Assembly: GCA_947565425.1 (NCBI GenBank)
Contig: CANOFW010000003.1
Coordinates: 1-64,000 of the forward strand
Source: an uncultured Lachnospiraceae bacterium
GTDB lineage: Bacteria > Bacillota > Clostridia > Lachnospirales > Lachnospiraceae
Direction of reading: 5' to 3'
DNA: 64,000 nt
Position numbers and translations under genes: made by a program
In this document: piece by piece, positions 33,845-42,375 of the stretch
Layout of the letters: the number at the start of each line of letters is the position of its first letter
How positions within the stretch are numbered: the first letter of the stretch is position 1
Notes under the pieces: generated by a model
Database searches by the model: none
Told to the model about the DNA's origin: nothing
The model's input: only the letters and a program-made list of their open reading frames with translations

Positions 33845-35083
33845 TTGAAAGAAACGGAGAAATTGCTGCTTGACGCGTTAAGGCAGTCCTTACATCCGCA
33901 GGAAAATCAAGGGTGTCTCTTGCTGCCTGAAAATGAATACACAGAACGCGAATTTCTGAAAATGGCGCGAAATCATGCGGTTTTGCCGCTTTTGTATGAT
34001 GCATATGAGAAGCAGGGACTCGCCAAAGATACGTGTTATGCGAATTTCTGGCAGCAGATACGGCAGGTTGCAGCCACGACTGCGCGTGCCAATTATCGGC
34101 TGTTGTTTGTGGTAAAATATATTACCGAGCTTTTGGAAAAGGAGAGCATCCTTATTATTCTCCTCAAGGGAGCGTCAACAGCCTCCTATTATCCGACGCC
34201 AGAGCTGCGTAAATCCGGGGACGTTGATATTTTGATTCCGCAGGAGCGGGATTTTCAGCGTGCAGTGGAATTGTTAGAAAAAGAAGGGTTCGCAAAATGT
34301 GAATCGCAATCGGCGCTGCATCATATTGAGCTGAAAAACGAAGAGGGTATCAGCGTAGAGCTGCATTGTATGCTGGCGGAGCCGTTTGAGAGTGGGAAGA
34401 TGAACCATTATCTAGAGACATTGCTTGCAGAGTATCGCAAACATGTAGAAAAAAATGATTCCTGGGGCGTCGCATTTAATCAGCCTACAGACGCGTACCA
34501 TGCATTTTATCTGGTTGTCCATATGTTGCAGCACTTTCTGCGGGCAGGCTTTGGACTAAAATTTCTTTGTGATTGGACGGTGTTTTGGAACCGTGAGATA
34601 GCTGCGGAGGAGAAAGAGACTTTTTTGCGTCTGCTTCAAGAGAGTGGGACACAGGGGTTTGTCGCGGCATTGACGGAAGCGTGTGTGAAATATCTTGGGT
34701 TGCGGGAGGAAAACGTATTGTTTTTGTTGGGAGATTCTCATGGAGTTGTAGAGAACTGTCCGGCAGAAGAAGATTGGCAACAGCTTGCGGAAGAGTTCAT
34801 GGAGGAAGTGTTTATCTCCGGTGAATTTGGGCGCGGCGACAAACAGCGCATGGTTGCCATGCGCGGGACAGGGTTTGCCGCCTATGCGCGTGAATTTCAT
34901 CATCAGATGCATCTAAATTATCCAGGCGTTGGCAAGGTGTTTTTCTTGTGGCCCTTTTTGTGGGCTCTGACGCTGGCGCGTTTTATGCAAAATAACCGTT
35001 CTATCAGAAAAGTGAAGAGCATGGATATTTTAAAAGAGGCGCGCCGGCGGAGCAAGCTAATTGACCGGATGAAATTATTTTAG
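33845..35083 (+). CDS. Nucleotidyltransferase family protein (NTP_transf_5)
   Basis: A 412-residue soluble protein with a TTG start after GGGAGGGAG. The signature LILLKGASTASYY-like region is followed by LRKSGDVDILIP, with Asp126 and Asp128 as the predicted metal pair, and a distal VELHCML acidic strand. These match the NTP_transf_5 (PF14907) family, which is commonly found in lasso-peptide and other RiPP clusters next to PqqD and HprK-like genes, as well as in capsule clusters. Its substrate is unknown. It converges on the ABC transporter with a 9-bp gap. Confidence 0.82.
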   Translation: MKETEKLLLDALRQSLHPQENQGCLLLPENEYTEREFLKMARNHAVLPLLYDAYEKQGLAKDTCYANFWQQIRQVAATTARANYRLLFVVKYITELLEKESILIILLKGASTASYYPTPELRKSGDVDILIPQERDFQRAVELLEKEGFAKCESQSALHHIELKNEEGISVELHCMLAEPFESGKMNHYLETLLAEYRKHVEKNDSWGVAFNQPTDAYHAFYLVVHMLQHFLRAGFGLKFLCDWTVFWNREIAAEEKETFLRLLQESGTQGFVAALTEACVKYLGLREENVLFLLGDSHGVVENCPAEEDWQQLAEEFMEEVFISGEFGRGDKQRMVAMRGTGFAAYAREFHHQMHLNYPGVGKVFFLWPFLWALTLARFMQNNRSIRKVKSMDILKEARRRSKLIDRMKLF

Positions 35084-35092
35084 CATTTTTAA

Positions 35093-36922
35093 TCAAAATC
35101 CCTTTACCATCTCTTCAATTTCTTCCTCATTTAAAATCACGCATTTCTTATCGCGGATGGCATAGACGCGCTCGCAGATATTCAGTACGGAAGGGCGATG
35201 CGTTGTCACGATGCAAGTGCGCGGGTAGTCGTCAGCCATAATGTTGCGAAGGACTTTGCGCTCAGTAGCCACGTCCAGGGCGGAAGTCGCTTCGTCCAGC
35301 AGCAGAATCGGGGAATGGCGCAGTAACGCCCGGGCAATGGAAAGCCTCTGTGCCTGTCCCTCAGAAAAGCCGCCGCCGCGTTCTTTAATTTTGCTGTCAA
35401 TACCGTCCGGAAGTTTCCTCACAAAATCCCAGGCACAGGATAATTTTAGGACGTCAATGATTTCTTCTTCTGTGGCGTTTGGCTTGACATTGCGCATATT
35501 TTCGGCAATGGTGCCGGAAAACATGGTATTGCCTTGCGGCACATAGGAGAAGAGCTTTCTGGTGGAGGGCGTCAGAGGAATGGCGTCTGTGCTTTTGCTG
35601 TCTGAGTCTGTGTCATCTGCGCTCTTGCAGTCAGAAAAGGTGAGCGAGTGATGCCCCCGGTTCCCGCCGAGTGTGGCAGCGCCGTTCTGAGAACGCATTA
35701 GCGAGAGAATCAGGCGTATCATCGTTGTCTTACCCTCACCGGAAGGACCAACCAGTGCAACCACTTCGTGCGGATGCGCTTCTAAGGATGCTCCGGCAAA
35801 GACCTGGGTGCCATTGTTGTAAGCGTACTCCAGGTTATCGACATAAAGGCTGATGCCATGTTCCTTATGCGCCTCGAAAAACGCGTCGACTTCTTCGTTC
35901 TGGCTGTAGTCTTCTCTTGGCATCTCAATAATGTCCATCAGGCGTCCGGCGGATGTTGTGAGCCCGATGATGGTCGGCACTAACGACGTCAAATTGTGCA
36001 GCGTGCCAGTCAGCGTGCCAGAGAGGCTTAAAAACATGGTCATGGTGCCGTAGCTGATGGCGTTGGTAAATACACGGTAAATTCCCCAGCCGTAGGAGGC
36101 GTAGGAAACGAGAAGCGCAACGGTAGACAACAGCAGGGACGTGCCCATAGACATTTTCTGAAAATCAAGCTTCATGGCGATGTACTCTTTCTGAAGCTGT
36201 TTTAAGCGCGCCACATACAGATGAATCAAATCAAATGCCTTGATGGTTTGTATGTTAGAGAATGCCTCCTGGTTAAAACCGGACATTTTAGCCCCCATAG
36301 CTGCGCTGCGTTTGTTGTTGTTCACCATGCGGTTTAAAAGCGTCTTGGACAGCAGCAGGCTGACGGGCATTCCCAAGAATGCAAAGATGGCAAACGAGGG
36401 ATCGTAATAAATCACCATCGCAAACGCACTGATAAAGCGAAAAAGATAGATGATGGCATTGGGCAAAAAGTTGAGGACGCCATTGGAAATGGCGGAGGCG
36501 TCCGAGCCCCAGCGCGTCAGCAAATCGCCGGTATGGTAAGTCGTCAGAGATTCCCAGTCTGTTACCAGAATCTTGGAGAAAATATCCGCCTTAATCTCGG
36601 AATCCACTTTCATGCTCAGGTAAGCGGAGGCATAATCGGAAAGCTGGTTTAAGAATGTCGTTCCTACGTTCAGCCCAATCATCAGCGAGAATGTCTTGAC
36701 AATTTCTCCGGTCTGGCGTCCGGTGATGATATCGACCAGGTCTCTGGAAATTAGGCTGGTAAGCAAGGCGACGACAGTTCCCACCATGCCGAGCAGCGTA
36801 TAGAAGATCATTGTCAGCCAGTAATGTTTGGCATACTGATAAATCCAGATCGTTTGGCGGCGCATTTCTCCAAGGCGTCCCGCCTTGACGCGTCCAATGA
36901 GAAAGCGGAGTTTCTGTTTCAT
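35093..36922 (-). CDS. ABC exporter, fused membrane and ATPase domains
   Basis: A 609-residue half-transporter: six-helix membrane domain (about 35-330) and ATPase (about 358-609). Walker A is GPSGEGKTT (392-400), the signature is FSEGQ (519-523, SEGQ in place of SGGQ) and Walker B ILLLDEATSALD (539-550). A 30-residue Ser/Asp/Lys-rich insert (about 424-453) sits between Walker A and the Q-loop. There is no N-terminal C39 peptidase, so any leader must be cut by another protease. The start at 36922 follows AAAGGA. It lies downstream of the short exported protein and is separated from it by a perfect terminator hairpin. Peptide/glycolipid export is likely. Confidence 0.85.
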   Translation of the reverse strand: MKQKLRFLIGRVKAGRLGEMRRQTIWIYQYAKHYWLTMIFYTLLGMVGTVVALLTSLISRDLVDIITGRQTGEIVKTFSLMIGLNVGTTFLNQLSDYASAYLSMKVDSEIKADIFSKILVTDWESLTTYHTGDLLTRWGSDASAISNGVLNFLPNAIIYLFRFISAFAMVIYYDPSFAIFAFLGMPVSLLLSKTLLNRMVNNNKRSAAMGAKMSGFNQEAFSNIQTIKAFDLIHLYVARLKQLQKEYIAMKLDFQKMSMGTSLLLSTVALLVSYASYGWGIYRVFTNAISYGTMTMFLSLSGTLTGTLHNLTSLVPTIIGLTTSAGRLMDIIEMPREDYSQNEEVDAFFEAHKEHGISLYVDNLEYAYNNGTQVFAGASLEAHPHEVVALVGPSGEGKTTMIRLILSLMRSQNGAATLGGNRGHHSLTFSDCKSADDTDSDSKSTDAIPLTPSTRKLFSYVPQGNTMFSGTIAENMRNVKPNATEEEIIDVLKLSCAWDFVRKLPDGIDSKIKERGGGFSEGQAQRLSIARALLRHSPILLLDEATSALDVATERKVLRNIMADDYPRTCIVTTHRPSVLNICERVYAIRDKKCVILNEEEIEEMVKGF

Positions 36923-36950
36923 GAGAAAGTATCCTTTCAAAATTTATCTT

Positions 36951-36983
36951 ATAAAAACAGCACCGCTCGTCAAAGCGGTGCTG
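36951..36983 (-). terminator. Terminator/attenuator between short-protein gene and ABC exporter
   Basis: A perfect 10-bp stem (CAGCACCGCT with AGCGGTGCTG) on a 6-nt loop is followed on the minus strand by TTTTTAT. It lies between the stop at 37054 and the exporter start at 36922, so partial read-through would give much more short-protein mRNA than exporter mRNA. Confidence 0.8.
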
Positions 36984-37053
36984 CCCCACAATACATAACT
37001 AGCAATATAAATATTCCACATGCGGTTCGTGGAACTTATGATGTCAAATTGGT

Positions 37054-37509
37054 TTAATTACCGTCGCCGCCGTTGCCCTGTACATTGACTGTCTTCGTAC
37101 AAGAGATCGTAGCGCCAATGCATGCCAAACCTTTCGTAGTAGCCTCGTCGGCAGCTTTTACCCATACCTTGTATGTTACGTTGTCTCCGGACTGGTAAGC
37201 GTTCGCGTGTGATTCGCGTACAATGGTAACAGTGTTGCCGCTGAAAGTACAAGCGAAATTGGACTCGGCATAAGCGTCTGCCACAGTATTGTTGAACGTA
37301 AGATCGACTGTAGATGCGGTTGAAATATGCTGTACGGTATTGGAATGTACGCAGCTAACTTCAAATACATTGTGTGAACCATTCCAGTCATGTACGGACT
37401 TAGCGCTTACAGTCCAGCAGTTGGCAGCTTCTGCTGCGCCGCTTGCGGCATAAACGCCCTCGCTCAAACCATCGTTCACGATTACCATCGGTTTTTCATA
37501 ACCTCTCAT
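37054..37509 (-). CDS. Short leader-bearing protein, candidate exported precursor
   Basis: A 151-residue protein without a hydrophobic signal peptide. The N-terminus MRGYEKPMVIVNDGLSE then GVYAASGAAEAANC looks like a RiPP/bacteriocin-type leader ending in a small-residue cleavage region. The rest is beta-rich, with Asn, Thr, Ser and four Cys (positions about 31, 53, 86 and 129-136). It ends Gly/Asn-rich. The ribosome binding site GGGAGG is strong. YEKP...EGVYAASG N-termini recur in Lachnospiraceae hypothetical proteins, but no function is known to me. It is probably exported by the ABC protein. Modification by the PqqD/kinase proteins is a hypothesis. Confidence 0.65.
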   Translation of the reverse strand: MRGYEKPMVIVNDGLSEGVYAASGAAEAANCWTVSAKSVHDWNGSHNVFEVSCVHSNTVQHISTASTVDLTFNNTVADAYAESNFACTFSGNTVTIVRESHANAYQSGDNVTYKVWVKAADEATTKGLACIGATISCTKTVNVQGNGGDGN

Positions 37510-37691
37510 GATAGGCCTCCCTTCAGGAAATTCAATAAAACAATAAAAATTTGTTCTATTACCACCATATCACAGTATGTAGAATTAGTAAAGAAAATCT
37601 AAATAAATTTCAAAAATTTGTTAATTTTGTACAAAAACATCAAAGAATTATTTGTGAAATGCCAAAAGTGAAATTAATGGAAGCGTATTCC

Positions 37692-37720
37692 TTGACAATA
37701 AAATAGAAAAGTTTTACAAT
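37692..37720 (+). promoter_or_regulatory. Consensus promoter of the structured RNA
   Basis: TTGACA at 37692-37697, a spacer of 17 bp and TACAAT at 37715-37720. Transcription should start near 37727. This is one of the best promoters in the window, yet no convincing gene follows it before the terminator at 37988-38027. Confidence 0.75.
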
Positions 37721-37726
37721 TATAAC

Positions 37727-38027
37727 ATGGTATCAGCAAGAGTAGCAAACATAATTTGTTAAAAGGATTTTTTGTTTGTTAAACTGGAGAAATAGTGGCT
37801 CAGGAGGAAGGGATCGTGAGGACAACGCTGAATGGTACATTTAGCGTTGTTTCCTTCCTCGGCAATAATGCCAGTCATATGGCTGACAAAGTTGAAGAAC
37901 AGGGGAGTTCCTGCACACGGTAATGCGCCCCTGTTCTGGTTACCATTTCTGAGTGGGAAGAAGATGTGTTGTATTATGGATATTTGTAACCGGTTTGAAC
38001 GGCTTAGGCAGTTTGAACCGGTTTTTT
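37727..38027 (+). ncRNA. Predicted structured noncoding RNA of about 300 nt
   Basis: The unit is bounded by a consensus promoter and a strong terminator. Helices visible: GAGGAAGG (37804-37811) with CCTTCCTC (37853-37860) enclosing a 12-bp hairpin CAACGCTGAATG/CATTTAGCGTTG (37823-37849); GGCA-ATAA-TGCC (37861-37872); and AACAGGGG (37898-37905) with CCCCTGTT (37928-37935). CTCAG and CTGAG flanks could close the whole. The only overlapping ORF (37832-38116) lacks a ribosome binding site and runs through the terminator. Size and complexity suggest a large structured RNA (the Rfam raiA family is one candidate to test) but I cannot name it. It lacks RNase P, tmRNA or SRP signatures. Confidence 0.65.
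37988..38027 (+). terminator. Terminator of the structured RNA
   Basis: A 13-bp stem AACCGGTTTGAAC / GTTTGAACCGGTT (two G-T wobbles) with a 10-nt loop, followed by TTTTTT. Confidence 0.85.
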
Positions 38028-38110
38028 ATCCGCAAAAACACTCTGCCACGCTAATGCAGAAAAGTGATTTTTCTAATTATTATACGCTCTCGTGCAAAAG
38101 GAAGCGAAAC

Positions 38111-38139
38111 TTGTAAATTATAACGAGATATGTTAGTAT
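38111..38139 (+). promoter_or_regulatory. Promoter of the rhomboid-yceG-telA unit
   Basis: TTGTAA at 38111-38116, 17 bp, then TAGTAT at 38134-38139, 34 bp upstream of the rhomboid ATG. Confidence 0.55.
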
Positions 38140-38173
38140 AAAAGGCAAAGTCATATTAAGGGAGACAAAGAAA

Positions 38174-38764
38174 ATGGACAGTAACAAAAGAAGGTTTCAG
38201 GTGACGTTTAACGCGCCGGTCATTTTAGGATTTACGATCATATGCTTTATTGTCCTGATTCTGGATCAGGTGACAGTGAAAGCATCCACCAATCTGCTAT
38301 TCAGCGTGTATCGCTCTTCGCTGTTAAGCCCCTTTACGTACATTCGCTTTTTTGGGCATGTGTTAGGCCATGCCGGATGGGAGCATTTTATTGGTAATAT
38401 CATGCTGATACTCGTTGTCGGGCCATTGTTGGAAGAGAAATATGGTTCCTCCAATCTATTGTTTGTGATATTGACGACAGCGCTTGTGACTGGCGTGATT
38501 CATTTCATACTATTTCCGGGTGTACGGCTGTTGGGGGCAAGCGGCGTTGTGTTTGCCCTGATTTTGTTGTCTTCCCTTACCTCTATAAAAGAGGGCGAGA
38601 TTCCGCTTACCTTTATTTTGGTGGCGGTTATTTATATTGGGCAACAGATTTTCCAGGGAGTATTTGTGAAAGACAATGTCTCTAATCTGACCCACATTGT
38701 GGGTGGGGTTGTGGGTTCATGCCTGGGATTTGTCATGTATAAACATAAAATGAACAGATATTGA
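38174..38764 (+). CDS. Rhomboid family intramembrane serine protease
   Basis: A 196-residue, six-helix membrane protease of the short rhomboid type. It has a HAGWEHFIGNIM helix (the N in helix 2), catalytic Ser123 in GASG and His174 in LTHIVGG. It cleaves helices of other membrane proteins; the substrate is unknown. It lies 15 bp before the YceG-like gene and shares its promoter, so it may belong to the Ter stress unit. It follows the structured RNA terminator. Confidence 0.88.
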   Translation: MDSNKRRFQVTFNAPVILGFTIICFIVLILDQVTVKASTNLLFSVYRSSLLSPFTYIRFFGHVLGHAGWEHFIGNIMLILVVGPLLEEKYGSSNLLFVILTTALVTGVIHFILFPGVRLLGASGVVFALILLSSLTSIKEGEIPLTFILVAVIYIGQQIFQGVFVKDNVSNLTHIVGGVVGSCLGFVMYKHKMNRY

Positions 38765-38779
38765 AGGTGAGAACACTCC

Positions 38780-41056
38780 ATGCTGAAACGTACTAAGATT
38801 CGTAAGCTCAGCGATTATTTTGTCGAGCTGAATGGCAGGCAGGATAAAGGAATTTACTTTTACCGGGTGAATGGATATTCACAGGAAATAGAAGAATTCA
38901 TCCGCAAATATTATGACTTGGCACGCAAATCAGGCGTGATTATTGAAGGGAAAATCCCCAATCCCGATGAAAAGAATTTGTCGTATTACGGCGAGATTAT
39001 GGGAATGGATTTTCAAATGAGCCTTGGATTCATAGAGGCAAGCCTGCGAAAATGGCTGCCGCGAATGAACGAATATCAGAGGAAAAATGTAGCGACAGCC
39101 ATCTATGATTGTCTGGATTCCTTGCGCAAGGCGGGGAAGACAGAAAATATGCTCAAAAATGCATATATTAAGTTTATGTGTTGGTTGTACTACAAGTTTG
39201 AAAGAATTGTAAATCAGTTAGGGGCTAATAATATCCCGAAGATTTTGTATGAAGGCGATATCAGCAATTATGAACTGATGCTAATTTCCATTCTGTCAAA
39301 CGCAGGATGCGATGTAATATTGCTTCAATATCATGGAGATGATGGTTATTTAAAGGTGGACCCGTCCTCTGCACTGTCGGATAATCTTCAGATGGTTGGT
39401 ATGAGAGCATTTCCACCGGGATTTTGTCTGAAAAAAGTCCGTGAGGATTTGCAGAATGAATTAAATAATCAGAGATTATATGGGACGAAGCCGGAGCTTT
39501 TGAACTGTACCAACGCCTGGATCCGAGGCGAGGGACTTGACGATGTGCGGGAAAGTATATTGGCGCGGGGCAGCGATCCCAAACTGTTCTATAATTGTTT
39601 TATCCGCATTAATGGTGTTGAAGACAGACTTACTTATACCAATGAATTGTATCAACTTCAGTTGGCGTTAAAAAATGCCAAGCGTAAAGTTGTAATTGTC
39701 AATCAGGAGATTGGCAGGCCCACGCCGGAGGAGATTGCCGGTATTCGCAGGAACCAATATAGCAGGCAGGACCAGATGATACTGGATCTTTCTGCAAACA
39801 TCCAATATGCGCCCAACCTTGAACTGCAAAGGATTATGGTGAAGTCATTTGTCGATGTGATTTTGCTGGAGGCGAAAGCTGGGGACAGCAACCTTAATAA
39901 GCTTACCAATAAAGCGGTGTATCTTCTTTGTTGGCTCAAGCGGTATATGCCGCTGTTGTTTTCTAACTGGGCGCCTCCAGAAATAGCATGCTTCATTTAT
40001 CTTGGCGGCTGCAAGAATGAAAATGAGAATATGTTTCTGCGGTTTTTGGCGCGGCTGCCGGTGGATGTGTTGATTTTGTGCCCGAATTTGAATCAAAAGT
40101 GTATGCTTACAGACAATCTTCTATACGATGTAAATTACACAGAATCGCTGGTGCTTGATAAATTTCCTGGGGAATCTTCCCAGGTGACGCTGGCAACCGC
40201 AGCTTACCATGCAGAGCGGGAATTAGATACGCTTATGTACGAGGATTCCGGTTTATACCGGGATCAGCAGTATGGCAAGGCAAATATTATCAGTTTGCAG
40301 ACCATGTATGAAGAGATAAAGATTTTATGGGACCAGGAGCTAAAATATCGCCCCGGGTTCAGCACAGTGGATGGGGTGGTCAATGTGCCGGTGATCTTTT
40401 CTAAGGTGTCCGGCGTGAAACATGGGCAATTGTCGCAATATTGGACGTCCATTCGAGAACTGCTGGTAGAAGATACGATTCTTATACAGAAAGCGCCTTA
40501 TATCGAGCCGACGGCGGCAAATCCGGTTAAGTCGTGCGCTACAGAATTTTATAAGAATGGGCGCCTGTTGAGAGCAAAAATAAAAGAGCATCCCTGTTAT
40601 AAATATGGAATCCTGCGGGAAGACATGCAGGAATTCATGTTAGATAAATTGCAGGCGATCATTGAGCAGAGGTTAATCAAAGGAATCGGGCAGAATGGCA
40701 CGGAATATACCGTGATAGCCACGGCGCTCAACCTTCCCAAAGATATTGTGAGAATGATTCAGAAATTTGATTTTACAAAGAAGAATCCCAAGCTCATCTA
40801 TATTAACACTACGGAGACAGTGATTTCGCTTGAGGACAGCATCTTAGTTGCATTTTTAAACCAGATAGGCTTTGATATTGTATTTTTTGTACCGACAGGC
40901 TATCAGAGTATTGAGAAGTATTTTAACAAGAAAATAATGGAGGAGCATCAGATTGGGGAATATATCTATGATTTACAGGTGCCTGATTTGCATAGCCTTC
41001 CGTTACGCAGCACGCGCCAAAGCTGGCGTGACATTATATTCAAGAGAGGTAATTGA
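38780..41056 (+). CDS. YceG-like protein of the Ter biosynthetic module
   Basis: A 758-residue soluble protein matching the YceG_bac family (PF14266), a putative component of the Ter-linked biosynthetic module, known from Bacillus yceCDEFGHI. No catalytic motif is obvious. Its C-terminal part reads YGILREDMQEFMLDK and YINTTETVISLEDSILV, then FDIVFFVPTGYQ, suggesting repeated alpha/beta structure. Two internally similar halves are possible. Length agrees with the family. The stop overlaps the start region of telA. The N-terminus MLKRTKIRKLSDYF is normal for the family. Role in envelope stress is inferred from genomic linkage. Confidence 0.8.
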   Translation: MLKRTKIRKLSDYFVELNGRQDKGIYFYRVNGYSQEIEEFIRKYYDLARKSGVIIEGKIPNPDEKNLSYYGEIMGMDFQMSLGFIEASLRKWLPRMNEYQRKNVATAIYDCLDSLRKAGKTENMLKNAYIKFMCWLYYKFERIVNQLGANNIPKILYEGDISNYELMLISILSNAGCDVILLQYHGDDGYLKVDPSSALSDNLQMVGMRAFPPGFCLKKVREDLQNELNNQRLYGTKPELLNCTNAWIRGEGLDDVRESILARGSDPKLFYNCFIRINGVEDRLTYTNELYQLQLALKNAKRKVVIVNQEIGRPTPEEIAGIRRNQYSRQDQMILDLSANIQYAPNLELQRIMVKSFVDVILLEAKAGDSNLNKLTNKAVYLLCWLKRYMPLLFSNWAPPEIACFIYLGGCKNENENMFLRFLARLPVDVLILCPNLNQKCMLTDNLLYDVNYTESLVLDKFPGESSQVTLATAAYHAERELDTLMYEDSGLYRDQQYGKANIISLQTMYEEIKILWDQELKYRPGFSTVDGVVNVPVIFSKVSGVKHGQLSQYWTSIRELLVEDTILIQKAPYIEPTAANPVKSCATEFYKNGRLLRAKIKEHPCYKYGILREDMQEFMLDKLQAIIEQRLIKGIGQNGTEYTVIATALNLPKDIVRMIQKFDFTKKNPKLIYINTTETVISLEDSILVAFLNQIGFDIVFFVPTGYQSIEKYFNKKIMEEHQIGEYIYDLQVPDLHSLPLRSTRQSWRDIIFKRGN

Positions 41057-41058
41057 TT

Positions 41059-42213
41059 ATGGGACTTGATTTTAGCAAAACAGCAACTACAGCAGCGCCT
41101 GTGGCAGCGCAGACACCGGAGGCAAAGAATGAAATCGAAGTGGTTCAGGAGTATAATATTGTCGCTGACAGGGAGCAGATGAATGCCGAACTCGTCAATT
41201 CGGAGGAGGTTGACCGTATCGTGAGTACGATAGAGGTGAACAATCTGGAGACGATTGTCACATTCGGCGCGGATGCCGCAGAGGAGATTTCCAAGGCGTC
41301 CGACGTGGTCTTAAACGGTATGGATATGTCACAGCTTAATGACACGAGCGAGATGTTGACGATCCTGGCGAAGATTATGGATAAGTTTGACATTGATGAG
41401 ATTCGGGATAATCCGGGTTTCTTAGACAAATTATTCGGCAATCTCAAGAAGCAGTTAGAAAAGATTCTTTCCAAATATCATACGATGGGTGAAGAGATAG
41501 ACAAAATTTATGTTCAGCTCAAAGGTTATGAATCTGAGATTAAGCAGTCGAACCGCAAGCTCAACCAGATGTTCGAGGCAAATGTCAACTACTATCATGA
41601 GCTTGTGAAATATATCCTGGCAGGAGAGCAGGCATGCCGCGAAATTGAGGCTTACATTGCACAGAGGCAGCAGGATTTAGAGCAGAGCGGCGACCAGTCG
41701 ATTCAGTTTGAACTTACAAGTCTCAACCAGGCGTTAATGATGATGGAGCAGCGTACGCAGGATTTGCGCATTGCAGAAAATGTTGCCATGCAGTCGATTC
41801 CAATGATTAAAACGATGGAATTTAGCAATTATAATCTGGTAAGGAAGATTAATTCAGCATTTATTGTAACGCTTCCAATATTTAAGCAGGCGCTTGCACA
41901 GGCGATCTTGTTGAAACGGCAGAAGATTCAGGCAGAGTCTATGGCTGCGCTCGACAAGAAGACGAATGAAATGTTGATCAAGAACGCTCAGAATTCGGTA
42001 GAGACTTCAAAGATGACGGCAAGGCTGGCGTCTGGAAGTTCGATTCAGATTGAGACATTAGAGAATACCTGGCGAACAATCACCAGCGGCATCGAGGAGA
42101 CAAAGAGAATCCAAGAGGATGCGAAGAAGAAGCGAGAAGAAGATAAGGTAAGGCTTGAAGCGATAAAAGAAGACTTCCGGCGGGAGTACCATATGCCTTC
42201 TGCAAGAAGATAG
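41059..42213 (+). CDS. telA: TelA-type toxic anion resistance protein
   Basis: A 384-residue, mainly helical, soluble protein of the TelA/YceH family. MGLDFSKTATTAAP starts it at 41059 after AGAGAGG; the in-frame TTG at 41053 is less likely. The central and C-terminal helices (IDKIYVQLKGYESEIKQSNR; LRIAENVAMQSIPMIKTMEF) match the family. TelA proteins accompany TerD genes in tellurite, phage and cell-envelope stress islands; the mechanism is not established. A short gap separates it from YceG and 162 bp separate it from terD-1. Confidence 0.9.
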   Translation: MGLDFSKTATTAAPVAAQTPEAKNEIEVVQEYNIVADREQMNAELVNSEEVDRIVSTIEVNNLETIVTFGADAAEEISKASDVVLNGMDMSQLNDTSEMLTILAKIMDKFDIDEIRDNPGFLDKLFGNLKKQLEKILSKYHTMGEEIDKIYVQLKGYESEIKQSNRKLNQMFEANVNYYHELVKYILAGEQACREIEAYIAQRQQDLEQSGDQSIQFELTSLNQALMMMEQRTQDLRIAENVAMQSIPMIKTMEFSNYNLVRKINSAFIVTLPIFKQALAQAILLKRQKIQAESMAALDKKTNEMLIKNAQNSVETSKMTARLASGSSIQIETLENTWRTITSGIEETKRIQEDAKKKREEDKVRLEAIKEDFRREYHMPSARR

Positions 42214-42244
42214 CCTAAATCCCACAATGGTTTAAGGTATAAAT

Positions 42245-42345
42245 ATAAATTGTAAGAGTTACAATGATAGAGAGAAAAAGCATAAATTGCAAGAACCATA
42301 ATATAGTAAAAAAATTCATTAAACGCAAGGGTTACAATGGTAGTA
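42245..42345 (+). promoter_or_regulatory. Palindrome and degenerate direct repeats upstream of terD
   Basis: ATTGTAA-GAG-TTACAAT is a perfect 7-bp palindrome at 42249-42265. It is echoed by weaker copies starting near 42282 and 42318, giving a spacing of about 36-37 bp. All contain (A/C)GCAAG- or GTAAG-like and TACAAT-like segments. They may be operator sites or alternative -10 boxes for the terD operon. Confidence 0.4.
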
Positions 42346-42375
42346 AGGATCACATAAAATTTAGGAGGGTAATCT

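Noticed and set aside
37832-38116. Open reading frame of 94 codons in the structured RNA unit
   Set aside because: No ribosome binding site, Cys/Phe-rich random-looking composition, and it runs across a strong terminator; the helices and promoter point to RNA.
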